Source: CAVQBP01 sp963740945 (GTDB lineage Bacteria > Bacteroidota > Ignavibacteria > Ignavibacteriales > Ignavibacteriaceae). From it: a DNA stretch of 64,000 nucleotides. The notes below the pieces were generated by a model, which made no database searches, was not told where the DNA came from, and worked only from the letters and a program-made list of their open reading frames with translations. Location: positions 62,001-126,000 of the forward strand of contig CAVUGE010000043.1 of assembly GCA_963740945.1 (NCBI GenBank), read 5' to 3'. The position numbers and the translations under genes are program-made. Positions 1 to 7,819 of the stretch are shown here, in pieces; within the stretch, counting starts at the first letter, position 1; each line of letters opens with the position of its first letter.

Positions 1-104
1 TGAATGCCCTTGAACTTGCTGTACGTTTAGGAATACGGCCTAGTGAAGAAATAGTCAAAGAATGCGAGGAAATTGCAGTGCAATATCCCGAGTTTATAAG
101 CTGA
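1..104 (+). CDS. 3' end of an unrecognised gene
   Basis: An open frame enters from the left edge (codons in phase with position 3) and stops with TGA at 102-104. Only 33 residues are visible, ending in VQYPEFIS; they look like an amphipathic helical C-terminus rich in Glu, Leu and Ile. No start codon lies in the window and no family can be named from so little. The stop lies 8 bases from the stop of the convergent methyltransferase gene. Confidence 0.5.
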   Translation, partial: NALELAVRLGIRPSEEIVKECEEIAVQYPEFIS

Positions 105-112
105 TGCATAGA

Positions 113-664
113 TTATTTTACTACCCGTAATCTAAAATAAACTTCCTCCGGTGAAAATATTCCTGCAAAAAACCTTTCATAAATCACCGGTTCTATGTTT
201 ACTATACTATCTATCCATTTAAGTGCTTTGAAATGTGATGTGATGAACCTTTTTTCTAATACTTCGAACTGCGCTTTCCCTTCATAATTTGTTCTATGAT
301 TTAACTTCCATTTTTCATAAAACTTAAGCTTTCGGTTTCCTATATATTCATAATTGTCAAATGTCCGTATTGAAAATGGTATCTTGTGGTCTGGTTCTCC
401 AAAATACTTCGTATTTAAAAAGAATGGTGCATAAACAATTAGTTGTCCATCCGGCTTCGCAATTCTATACAATTCTGTTACTGTATTATGAAAACTATCG
501 AGATGTTCCAGGATATGGGAGCAGAAAATTTCATCAAATGTATTATCTGCAAAGGGATACGGGAATGAATTTATATCATGAATTTGATTTCCGCCATAAT
601 CCACTATATCAAGGTTGATATACCCTTCTTTTATATCCTTTCCGCAGCCCAGATTTAATTTCAT
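113..664 (-). CDS. Class I SAM-dependent methyltransferase
   Basis: A 183-residue protein with the class I methyltransferase layout. The N-terminal motif I reads LNLGCGKDIKEGYINLD, giving the glycine-rich SAM loop and an acidic residue at the end of the second strand. A later motif FDEIFCSHILEHL followed by a stretch ending in YAPF matches the type-11 methyltransferase core, with an E-H-L segment that is common in this family. The methyl acceptor cannot be told from the sequence; relatives are often found among surface sugar or cofactor genes, but the neighbours here give no clue. Short for the family (usually 200 or more residues) yet the core looks complete. The start ATG is the first in frame. 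A palindromic element lies just upstream. Confidence 0.8.
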   Translation of the reverse strand: MKLNLGCGKDIKEGYINLDIVDYGGNQIHDINSFPYPFADNTFDEIFCSHILEHLDSFHNTVTELYRIAKPDGQLIVYAPFFLNTKYFGEPDHKIPFSIRTFDNYEYIGNRKLKFYEKWKLNHRTNYEGKAQFEVLEKRFITSHFKALKWIDSIVNIEPVIYERFFAGIFSPEEVYFRLRVVK

Positions 665-683
665 AAAATTTTATTGTTCATTT

Positions 684-818
684 ATTAACTCATGTTACGC
701 AAATTTATTTTTTTGTCATATTGGTGGAAGCGAAATATCTCCCAAATGGTTCAAATTATAAAACCTTGAGATTCTTCACTTCGTTCAGAATGACAGCTTT
801 TGCGTAACATGAGTTATT
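684..818. mobile_element. Palindromic MITE-like element with 17-bp terminal inverted repeats
   Basis: Perfect 17-bp terminal inverted repeats AACTCATGTTACGCAAA (687-703) and its complement (799-815) enclose about 95 bases. The interior holds two further units in opposite orientation, both related to the widespread intergenic sequence TGTCATTCTGAGCGAAGCGA: one begins at about 714 and the other, read on the minus strand, ends at about 764. The trinucleotide ATT flanks both ends (684-686, 816-818), which could be a target duplication. There is no coding capacity. It lies between the methyltransferase and the RlpA-like gene. The symmetry is seen directly; calling it a non-autonomous transposable element is inference. 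Confidence 0.65.
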
Positions 819-891
819 AATTTATTCTAATATCCTATACAAATTAAAGATTTATTTTGAATATATTTAAATTTATATGTAGTCCGGATTT

Positions 892-924
892 AAAAATAAA
901 AAACCCGGCGAATAACCGGGTTTT
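892..924 (-). terminator. Rho-independent terminator of the RlpA-like gene
   Basis: On the minus strand a 9-bp stem AAAACCCGG / CCGGGTTTT (900-908 with 916-924) and a 7-base loop are followed by a T-rich tract. It lies 20 bases past the stop codon of the RlpA-like gene. Confidence 0.8.
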
Positions 925-943
925 ATAGAATAATTGATAGGGA

Positions 944-1435
944 TTAATTTAAACTGACAACTGGAAAATTCACTCCTTTTAAGCTTATTTGTTCAACTTT
1001 AAGCTTTACGACTCCTCTTTTTACCATTCCGAGAGAAAGAGCAGCCGCTTCTGAAAGATCTAATTGTCTTCCGCTCACATATGGACCTCTGTCGTTGATC
1101 CTTACTATAATTGATTTTTCATTTCTTAAATTTGTTAGTTTTAATAGAGTACCAAATTTAAGTTCTTTGTGAGCTGCTGTAAATGCAGACTGATCATAAA
1201 CTTCTCCGTTTGCAGTTATCTTTCCGTTAAAACGGGGTCCATACCATGATGCAGTCATTACTCCCTTATCTAAAAAATTAACTATTGTTTCGTTATTGGT
1301 ATTTACTTCTTCATTAACTGGAACTGTTTCTCCCTTTACTGGTTCATTAGCTTTGCTCACATTAGTTGTAACAAACGTGAACCCGACCAGTGAAAGCATA
1401 ACCAAAATTAAAAACATTTTCGTTAATGACTTCAA
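944..1435 (-). CDS. RlpA-like septal ring lytic transglycosylase family protein
   Basis: A 163-residue exported protein. The first 25 residues form a signal peptide (MKSLTKMF then a hydrophobic run). Residues from about 58 to the end form a double-psi beta-barrel typical of RlpA: the run TASWYGPRFNGKITANGE, then the segment AHKELKFGTLLKLTN, then INDRGPYVSGRQLDLSEAAA, which carries the His and Asp residues typical of the family. RlpA proteins cleave naked peptidoglycan glycans at division septa or sit in the outer membrane. Here there is no SPOR domain, so only the minimal catalytic domain is present. A terminator follows directly. Upstream is about 320 bases of divergent intergenic sequence. 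Confidence 0.85.
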   Translation of the reverse strand: MKSLTKMFLILVMLSLVGFTFVTTNVSKANEPVKGETVPVNEEVNTNNETIVNFLDKGVMTASWYGPRFNGKITANGEVYDQSAFTAAHKELKFGTLLKLTNLRNEKSIIVRINDRGPYVSGRQLDLSEAAALSLGMVKRGVVKLKVEQISLKGVNFPVVSLN

Positions 1436-1755
1436 TATTACCTCTCATTTTGTGAAAGAACATATACAAAGTTAGCCTTATAACTGTAGTAAGATCAACA
1501 ATGATTGGCCATATTAATGCAATCGTACAAATTAGCAAATATTCGACCGTATAAGTATTTAAGTCGAATTTTTATGATTTATTTAATCAGATTTCTAATC
1601 TGTCAAAACCTTTTAACTTTGATTTAAATCATATCAGTAAAATTTATATTGACTGCTATACTCTTTCAACCAAAAAATTCAATAATAAATATCTCTGAAT
1701 TTAGTATCTTATTTATCTGTTTATTAAAACTTTAATTTTATACAGGAGCAAGTTA
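1436..1755. other. Divergent intergenic region, nothing specific seen
   Basis: About 320 AT-rich bases between the RlpA-like gene (minus) and a small membrane protein gene (plus). It must hold both promoters. A ribosome binding site ACAGGAGCAAG lies just ahead of the plus-strand start at 1756. I saw no RNA gene, repeat or open frame. Confidence 0.4.
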
Positions 1756-2085
1756 ATGGTATTTCTCGAAATAGCATTTGCAGTATCACTCTTATTCGGA
1801 CTGCATGTTTTAATAAATTTTCTTTTATCGAAACCCGTCCCAGTGCTATCCTTATTGCTTCATTTATTTGGATTCTTAATAGGGTTTATTTTATTAACTA
1901 CTTCAGGTAATACCTGGGAAAACGGAATCTTATCATTAAGCTCTGCTTTATTGATACTTGCGTTCTTTGGTGGTTTCATTTTTTTACTTTTCGATTCTGT
2001 TTCTTTTAAGCCCCCGTCAAAGCTTTTGGGAATAGGTTACATGTCTTTTCTGGCTATTGGTTTAATTCTTCTTTTTATTAAATAA
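1756..2085 (+). CDS. Small membrane protein of unknown function, four helices
   Basis: 109 residues, almost wholly hydrophobic, with about four transmembrane segments (residues 3-25, 30-48, 58-80 and 88-108). Short charged or polar loops carry one Lys-Pro and one Lys-Pro-Pro-Ser-Lys segment. A good Shine-Dalgarno sequence (AGGAG) is 8 bases ahead of the ATG. I do not recognise the family. The gene stands alone: the next gene on the same strand starts about 90 bases later. Confidence 0.65.
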   Translation: MVFLEIAFAVSLLFGLHVLINFLLSKPVPVLSLLLHLFGFLIGFILLTTSGNTWENGILSLSSALLILAFFGGFIFLLFDSVSFKPPSKLLGIGYMSFLAIGLILLFIK

Positions 2086-2175
2086 ATTATAATTTTGTCA
2101 AAAATCACGATTATTCAATCTAATTAGACCTAAATTTGATATTAAATACCTTTGGTATTTTTGATGGAGTCTATA

Positions 2176-2379
2176 ATGTCTAAAGTAAGCCGGGAAACAA
2201 GATCTACTATTATTTTATTTATTGCCATATTAATTGCCGTAGTGATTACAGTATGGATAATTTTATCCTTTGATAAACCAAATGATCGGGATGATAGAGG
2301 AAGGCAAACTGGTTCTTATCTGAATTCCGGTAATAATGATTATTCTGTTTCTCATATATTAAAAGATAATTTTATTTAA
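2176..2379 (+). CDS. Small single-pass membrane protein, unknown
   Basis: Start taken at ATG 2176 rather than 2152 or 2164 because GGAG at 2166-2169 is spaced 6 bases from it. The product has 67 residues: a basic N-terminus (MSKVSRETRST), one transmembrane helix (about residues 12-32) and a polar tail rich in Asp, Arg, Gly and Asn. This is the layout of a small inner-membrane protein with its tail outside. No family is recognised. It lies 27 bases upstream of ligD and could share its transcript. Confidence 0.55.
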   Translation: MSKVSRETRSTIILFIAILIAVVITVWIILSFDKPNDRDDRGRQTGSYLNSGNNDYSVSHILKDNFI

Positions 2380-2405
2380 TTTTCCTTAGAAAAAATAATA
2401 ATAGG

Positions 2406-2999
2406 ATGGGGTTAAAAGAATATAACAAGAAAAGGGACTTTCGAAAAACTTCGGAACCGAGAGGGAATGAGAAATCGGGGAAAAACCAGCTCCGGTTTGT
2501 GGTTCAAAAACATTCAGCTAAAAATCTTCATTATGATTTTCGTCTTGAACTTGATGGTGTATTAAAAAGCTGGGCAGTTCCCAAGGGTCCTTCTCTGGAT
2601 CCAAAAGTAAAAAGATTGGCTATGCATGTAGAAGATCATCCTTACGATTACCGGGATTTTGAAGGAACGATACCTAAGGGTGAGTATGGAGGAGGTGAAG
2701 TTATTGTTTGGGATGAAGGTACTTATCATGCTATCGATACCGATGATAAGAAAAAAAGCGAGAAGATCTTAAGAGAAGGTTATGAAAAAGGAGATTTCAA
2801 ATTTTTCCTTGATGGACAAAAACTAAAAGGTGAGTTTGTTCTTGTAAAAATGAAAAATAGGGGTGAAAAGCAATGGCTCTTAATCAAACATAAAGACAAG
2901 TTTGTTTCTACTAAAGATATTCTGGAAGATGACCGTTCGGTTTTATCCGATAGAACTGTCGAAGATATCGCAAATGGGGTTGAGTCAAAAAAAAAGTAA
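2406..2999 (+). CDS. ligD: LigD N-terminal 3'-phosphoesterase domain (first half of split LigD)
   Basis: 197 residues that match the 3'-phosphoesterase domain of the NHEJ ligase LigD. The start MGLKEYNKKRDFRKTSEP is typical. The family core follows: FVVQKHSAKNLHYDFRLELD (about residues 31-50), with the His and Arg residues used for metal and 3'-end processing, then WAVPKGPS, LAMHVEDHPYDYRDFEGTIP and GEYGGGEVIVWDEG. In most bacteria this domain is fused to the ligase and polymerase domains in one chain. Here the frame ends at TAA 2997-2999 right after a run of nine A, and the linker and ligase continue without a stop in the -1 frame. A stand-alone phosphoesterase protein is possible, since some archaea and bacteria have one. 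Confidence 0.9.
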   Translation: MGLKEYNKKRDFRKTSEPRGNEKSGKNQLRFVVQKHSAKNLHYDFRLELDGVLKSWAVPKGPSLDPKVKRLAMHVEDHPYDYRDFEGTIPKGEYGGGEVIVWDEGTYHAIDTDDKKKSEKILREGYEKGDFKFFLDGQKLKGEFVLVKMKNRGEKQWLLIKHKDKFVSTKDILEDDRSVLSDRTVEDIANGVESKKK

Positions 3000-3027
3000 A
3001 AGCCAGCGGGAAAGTTGATTTTCCTGC
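2976..3027 (+). promoter_or_regulatory. Candidate -1 programmed frameshift signal in ligD
   Basis: In the zero frame the codons are TCA AAA AAA AAG TAA. The heptamer A AAA AAG (2990-2996) is the slippery sequence of the E. coli dnaX frameshift site, in the correct phase and directly before the stop. Nine bases downstream an 8-bp hairpin can form (3006-3013 with 3020-3027, 6-base loop, one G-U pair). GGGG at 2976-2979 lies 10 bases upstream and could act as a weak Shine-Dalgarno stimulator. A -1 shift joins the two reading frames into one LigD of 842 residues. An indel in the A9 run, real or artefactual, is the alternative. Confidence 0.55.
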
Positions 3028-3028
3028 C

Positions 3029-4933
3029 TTGAAAAACCTGCCAAAAGAAGAAATGCCCCACAAGATTAAACCAATGCTGGCTTCATTAACCAATAATATT
3101 TTTGATGATAAGAACTGGTTATTCGAAATAAAATGGGACGGGTATAGAGCTATTGCTGAAATAGAAAAAGGAAAGGTAGACCTTTATTCAAGGAATAATA
3201 TTTCTTTTAACGAAAAATTCTCACCCGTCGTTAAGTCACTAACTCAAATAGATTATAATGTCGTTTTAGATGGAGAAGTAGTTTCTGTTGATGAAAATGG
3301 TATTTCAAAATTCCAGCTGCTTCAAAATTTCCAGAAAACCGGTGAAGGAAATCTTATTTATTATCTATTTGATATAATTTATTTGAATGGATATGATTTA
3401 AAGAAACTTCCTTTAATTGAAAGAAAAGAGATCCTTAAAAAGATTTTGCCCGAAATTCCTAATATTAGGTTCAGTGATCATATTGAAAATGAAGGTAAGG
3501 CTCTTTATAAAATAGCTGAAGAAAAAAAGCTTGAAGGAATCCTTGCTAAGAATAAAAAAAGCTATTATCAATTGAATAAAAGGAGTAATGAATGGCTTAA
3601 ATTCAAAATTAGAAAGCAACAGGAGGCTGTGATTGGCGGATTTACTAAACCACGGGGGAGTAGAAATGAATTGGGTGCACTCGTTTTAGGTGCTTACAAA
3701 GATAGTAATTTTGTTTATATCGGACATTCCGGTGGAGGATTCACCGAAAAATCTTTGAAACTGATTAGAAAAAAATTGAATCCTCTTATTAGAAAAACAT
3801 CACCTTTTAAAGAAACTCCCAAAACTAATATGCCTGCAACATGGGTTGAACCAAAACTTGTATGTGAAGTATCTTATTCTGAATGGACTGACGAAGGATT
3901 GATGAGACATCCTATTTATCTTGGTTTGAGAGAAGACAAATCACCGCATGAGGTTTTTATAGAAAAAACAGATGAAGAATCTCAATTATTACAACCGCCA
4001 CAAGATTCTCCTTCGGTTAATGATAAGGAGATTATAATTGATAATCATAAATTAAAGTTAACAAACCTTGATAAAATATATTGGCCGGAAGAAAAATATA
4101 CCAAAGGCGATCTTATCAACTATTATAACAAAATTGCCGATTATATCCTCCCTTATTTGACTGACAGACCGGAATCGTTAAATAGACATCCGAATGGGAT
4201 TTACGAGAAAAGTTTTTTTCAAAAAGATATTACTCAAAAACCTCCCGATTGGATAAAAACAAAGAGAATTTATTCTGAATCAAATGATAAAGAAATCAAC
4301 TACATGATCTGTAATGATAATGCTACCCTGATATATATGGCGAATCTTGGATGTATTGAAATAAACCCCTGGTTCTCCCGAATTTCAAAGCTGGATTTTC
4401 CCGATTATTTCGTTATCGACCTTGATCCTGAAGATATTTCTTTTGAAAAAGTAATTGAAACTGCTTTGGTTGTCAAAGATGTTCTTGACGAAATTGAAAT
4501 AGAAAGTTTCTGTAAGACATCGGGAGCTACCGGATTACATATTTATGTTCCGTTAAATGCCCAATATGAATATAATGTTGCTAAGGATTTTGCTCATGTC
4601 ATAGCGAAAATAGTAAATAACCGTATACCAGAATTCACCAGCCTTATTAGAAGTCCTTCTAAAAGAAAAAAAAGAGTCTATTTGGATTATCTTCAAAATA
4701 GAGCCGGACAAACTCTGGCTTCTCCCTATAGTGTAAGACCGAGACCTGATGCAACTGTTGCTACACCGTTATATTGGAAAGAAGTGAAATCCGGATTATC
4801 TCCAAAAGATTTTACTATTATAAATGTTCCGCAAAGAATAGAAAAGATAGGGGATATTTTTTCTCAAGTCCTCGGAAAAGGAATAGATTTAAAAAAATCA
4901 ATTAAAAAGCTAGAGGAATTACAAGGAAAGTAA
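3029..4933 (+). CDS. ligD: LigD ATP-dependent DNA ligase and polymerase domains (second half)
   Basis: 634 residues from a possible TTG start; in the same frame the sequence is open upstream to 2984. It holds the ligase: catalytic lysine in EIKWDGYRA (K35, adenylated), LDGEVV, LEGILAKNK and WLKFK nucleotidyltransferase motifs, then an OB domain beginning near GGFTKPRGSRNELG. From about residue 330 comes the primase-like polymerase domain (TNLDKIYWPEE, RPESLNRHPNGI, the metal site FVIDLDPED, and a segment ending in SPYSVRPRP). Together with the upstream phosphoesterase this gives the order PE-ligase-polymerase seen in Pseudomonas-type LigD. It repairs double-strand breaks with Ku, encoded 6.5 kb away. 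Read alone, translation would need a TTG at 3029 or ATG 3053, neither with a clear ribosome binding site, which favours a -1 shift from the upstream frame or an indel error. Confidence 0.92.
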   Translation: MKNLPKEEMPHKIKPMLASLTNNIFDDKNWLFEIKWDGYRAIAEIEKGKVDLYSRNNISFNEKFSPVVKSLTQIDYNVVLDGEVVSVDENGISKFQLLQNFQKTGEGNLIYYLFDIIYLNGYDLKKLPLIERKEILKKILPEIPNIRFSDHIENEGKALYKIAEEKKLEGILAKNKKSYYQLNKRSNEWLKFKIRKQQEAVIGGFTKPRGSRNELGALVLGAYKDSNFVYIGHSGGGFTEKSLKLIRKKLNPLIRKTSPFKETPKTNMPATWVEPKLVCEVSYSEWTDEGLMRHPIYLGLREDKSPHEVFIEKTDEESQLLQPPQDSPSVNDKEIIIDNHKLKLTNLDKIYWPEEKYTKGDLINYYNKIADYILPYLTDRPESLNRHPNGIYEKSFFQKDITQKPPDWIKTKRIYSESNDKEINYMICNDNATLIYMANLGCIEINPWFSRISKLDFPDYFVIDLDPEDISFEKVIETALVVKDVLDEIEIESFCKTSGATGLHIYVPLNAQYEYNVAKDFAHVIAKIVNNRIPEFTSLIRSPSKRKKRVYLDYLQNRAGQTLASPYSVRPRPDATVATPLYWKEVKSGLSPKDFTIINVPQRIEKIGDIFSQVLGKGIDLKKSIKKLEELQGK

Positions 4934-4986
4934 AATAAAAATTCCCCTTACTCAGAACCGAAAAAACCTTCTAAATCTTTCTTTCT

Positions 4987-5256
4987 TTATTTTTTACTGG
5001 AACCTTCTAGAAATGAAATAAGGAATAAACACAAAAATCCGATAGAGGATAATAAAATATCACTTATATCTATTGTGAAAATATTAAATTGGCTTATCAT
5101 GTGATAAAATAATTTAATCATAACTAAAGTAGTAAAAAAAGTTAAAAAACCAATGGATCCAGCTATTAATGCAACCAGCAGTTGATAAAATATGGCTCCT
5201 TTAAATTTTTCATCCGACAGCCCGCCCCTTAGATTTTGTATCATTATTTCGATCAT
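4987..5256 (-). CDS. Small two-helix membrane protein, unknown
   Basis: 89 residues. A short N-terminal stretch (MIEIMIQNLRGGLSDEKFKG) is followed by two long hydrophobic segments (about 25-52 and 64-84) and a Lys-Lys end. The layout resembles small holin-like or DUF-type membrane proteins, but no diagnostic motif is present and I cannot name it. It is convergent with ligD (53 bases between stops) and transcribed toward it. Confidence 0.55.
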   Translation of the reverse strand: MIEIMIQNLRGGLSDEKFKGAIFYQLLVALIAGSIGFLTFFTTLVMIKLFYHMISQFNIFTIDISDILLSSIGFLCLFLISFLEGSSKK

Positions 5257-5517
5257 AAACTTTATATATATTTAATTGAAGAAAAGATTACTTAAAACTA
5301 ATACACTTCTATTAAGATAGAATTAAGGAAATATTACTAAATTATTAACTGAAGTTGCTCACCTTTATCATTCCTGATGCAAACAAAGAAACTTCACCCA
5401 TTATTATAAAAAGATTTACATCATTTTTGGAAATTATATTATTTTGCAGGAGTCTTAAAAATTCACTGTAGAATAATAGTAATTATTATAGGTGATTGCT
5501 GTGCTATTGGACACAAT

Positions 5518-7383
5518 TTATTTAATAATCTCTTCAATCTGATCCATAATCTTATTCATTCTATTCATTGTGAGCTTAAAAGGCTCTGCAGATAATGGAT
5601 CAATCCCAGCCTCTTTTATTAATTCAATCGGATGTTGTGAAGCTCCCCCTTTTAATAGTTTAAAGTAATTATCTACTGCTGGTTTTCCTTCATTAATTAC
5701 TTTTTCAGATAATGCCGTAGCATAAATTAATGAAGTTGCATATTGATATACATAATAATTGTAATAAAAATGAGGAATGTATGCCCATTCATATGCTATA
5801 TAAGGATCGACAATACAGCTTTCCTGATCATTCCCGTAATATTCTTTTGTTAATTTATAATAAAGGTTAGTAAGTGCTTCGCCTGTAATTGGCTCTCCTT
5901 CTTCAGCCATTTTATGTGCTTCAAGTTCGAACTCTGCAAAAAGTGTTTGTCTGAATATCGTAGTTCGCAATAATTCAAGGTAACTGCCAAGAAGGAAAAG
6001 CTTCTCCTCTTTTGATTTAGCGTGATCTACCATATAGTTGTTTAAAAGACTTTCATTTAATGTTGAAGCTATTTCCGCTACAAAAATTGGATAGTCGGAC
6101 TTTGCAAAAGGCTGATTTTTATTTGAAAAAAAGCTGTGCATTGTATGTCCGAGTTCATGTGCTAATGTAGATACAGATTCATAATCACCATTCCAGTTCG
6201 TGAGAATATAAGGATGAAAATCGTAGGATGCCCCCGATGAATATGCACCACTTCTCTTCCCAATATTCGGCATATAATCTATCCATCTATTGTTAAATGC
6301 TTTTTGAAGTGTGGAGATATATTCGTCTCCTAAAGGTTTTAATGCACTTAATATTGTTTTTTGACCTTCTTCAATAGTAAATTCCATTTTGACTTTCTTT
6401 ACTAAAGGTGTATATAAATCATAATAATGAAGTGTATCCAGTGCCAGCATTTTCTTTTTTAATTCTAAAAATCTCTTTAAGGTTGGTAGATTGTCATGTA
6501 TTTGTGTAATTAAATTTTCATATACTGAAGCCGGTATATTGTTAGGAGCTAATGAAGCTTCTAAAGATGATTTATAATTTCTATCTTTTGCATAGACAAA
6601 ATCAATTTTTTCTTTCCCGCCTAAATTTGCTCCGAAAGTATTTTGATAACGTCCGTAGTTTTCAAAAAAAGCTTTAAAGATTTTCTCCCGGTCTTCCCTA
6701 TTTTCGACGGTTCTGTATTTTGTATATGCAGATGAAGAAAGTTCAATTTCTTCTCCTGTCGAAAGTTTAACTTTCGGGTTCGGCATTTCTGCGTTATTAA
6801 ATATGCTAAAAACGTCATATGGTGTATTTGTTATTAAACCAAAGCTAGCTAGCAGCTTTTCTCCCTCTTTCGATAAAGTATGCTCTTTTAAGCGAAGGAT
6901 ATCATTGACAAACATACTGTATTGTTCCAGGTCTTTTTGCTCATTGAAAAATTGCTTTATCTTTGCCGAATCTATTTCTAAAATCTCCGGGTTAATGAAA
7001 GCCGTACTCTCCGAGATTTTAGTCCCCAAATTAGATGCCTGCTGTTTTAATGCCTGATTGGCAGATATATTTAAGTCCTCATCGCTTAATTTACTCGCAT
7101 AATCATAGAGTTTTACAAATTCTTTTTGCAAGTTGAAATATGAGTTTAAAGCATTGTAAAAAGTCTCTGCATTTTCACCTAGTTTACCTTTATATTTCTC
7201 AACTTCACCTATTTGTGAATTTAATTTTTTATAATCCGCTTTCCAGTCATCTAATGATTTATATACATCCTGCAAATTCCATTTATATTTTTCCGGAATA
7301 TCTTTCCTTTCCATTGTTTGGGCATGAAGGGTTATTAAAATTATGAAAGCAAATGGCAGAGTGTAATAAATTGTGCGGAGCAT
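5518..7383 (-). CDS. pepF: Secreted oligoendopeptidase F (peptidase family M3)
   Basis: 621 residues. The zinc-binding motif is HELGH at residues 409-413 (context STLAHELGHTMHSFF), the signature of M3 metallopeptidases; the downstream Glu lies in the helix ending ASTLNESLLN. The N-terminal half is helical and carries the PepF-type region (KYKWNLQDVYKSLDDWKADY). PepF cleaves short peptides. Unlike the usual cytoplasmic form this one begins with a signal peptide (MLRTIYYTLPFAFIILITLH), so it probably works in the periplasm. Length matches the family. The gene stands alone, with an intergenic region of about 430 bases upstream that holds short repeats. Confidence 0.93.
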   Translation of the reverse strand: MLRTIYYTLPFAFIILITLHAQTMERKDIPEKYKWNLQDVYKSLDDWKADYKKLNSQIGEVEKYKGKLGENAETFYNALNSYFNLQKEFVKLYDYASKLSDEDLNISANQALKQQASNLGTKISESTAFINPEILEIDSAKIKQFFNEQKDLEQYSMFVNDILRLKEHTLSKEGEKLLASFGLITNTPYDVFSIFNNAEMPNPKVKLSTGEEIELSSSAYTKYRTVENREDREKIFKAFFENYGRYQNTFGANLGGKEKIDFVYAKDRNYKSSLEASLAPNNIPASVYENLITQIHDNLPTLKRFLELKKKMLALDTLHYYDLYTPLVKKVKMEFTIEEGQKTILSALKPLGDEYISTLQKAFNNRWIDYMPNIGKRSGAYSSGASYDFHPYILTNWNGDYESVSTLAHELGHTMHSFFSNKNQPFAKSDYPIFVAEIASTLNESLLNNYMVDHAKSKEEKLFLLGSYLELLRTTIFRQTLFAEFELEAHKMAEEGEPITGEALTNLYYKLTKEYYGNDQESCIVDPYIAYEWAYIPHFYYNYYVYQYATSLIYATALSEKVINEGKPAVDNYFKLLKGGASQHPIELIKEAGIDPLSAEPFKLTMNRMNKIMDQIEEIIK

Positions 7384-7819
7384 AAGGTTCCCTTTTAAGA
7401 TATTTAAAAATTACGTATATACTAAATTAAGCCAATTTAACAATAATAAAAAATTCATGTTCTGAAAATCCTATGATTAAATCTCACTAGAATAAAATGT
7501 CCTTTTAAGAGTTGAAACTAACAGAAATCTGAACACCTTCAGAGTCTGCAGAATTGCCTCACCCTATGCCACCTCAATAATTATTTATATCACACCTTCA
7601 GTGTTCAGATTTCTTCGGAGTTTTGAATTTTGCTGCTAATAATATCATGCTTTCGGTGTTCAGATTTCTGAATAGGACAAGATAAAGCGGGTTCTCTGCT
7701 TTAATCTAGCGAGGACACATATGGATTTATTTGTGTAATTTCAATAGATAAATCATGCATTTTTTCATGTTTAATGCTTATATTTATTTTTCATGTAAAA
7801 TTAGAAAGTTTGTTTTAAG
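7384..7819. other. Intergenic region with a 14-bp repeat in three copies
   Basis: This 436-bp stretch separates the divergent pepF and permease genes. GTGTTCAGATTTCT occurs at 7601-7614 and 7656-7669, and its complement at 7523-7536, so pairs of copies could fold into stems. The copies are embedded in similar flanks (CTTCAG/CTTTCG). Part of the block (AATATCATGC followed by TTCG) recurs near 11330. No open frame or RNA gene is visible. Promoters for both flanking genes must lie here. Confidence 0.5.
7523..7669. repeat. GTGTTCAGATTTCT repeat, two direct and one inverted copy
   Basis: Three exact 14-bp copies at 7523-7536 (inverted), 7601-7614 and 7656-7669. They may be a small REP-type intergenic repeat or binding sites; function unknown. 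Confidence 0.6.

Noticed and set aside
361..618. Plus-strand open frame inside the methyltransferase gene
   Set aside because: It is antisense to a clear methyltransferase; its sequence has no known motif and no ribosome binding site.
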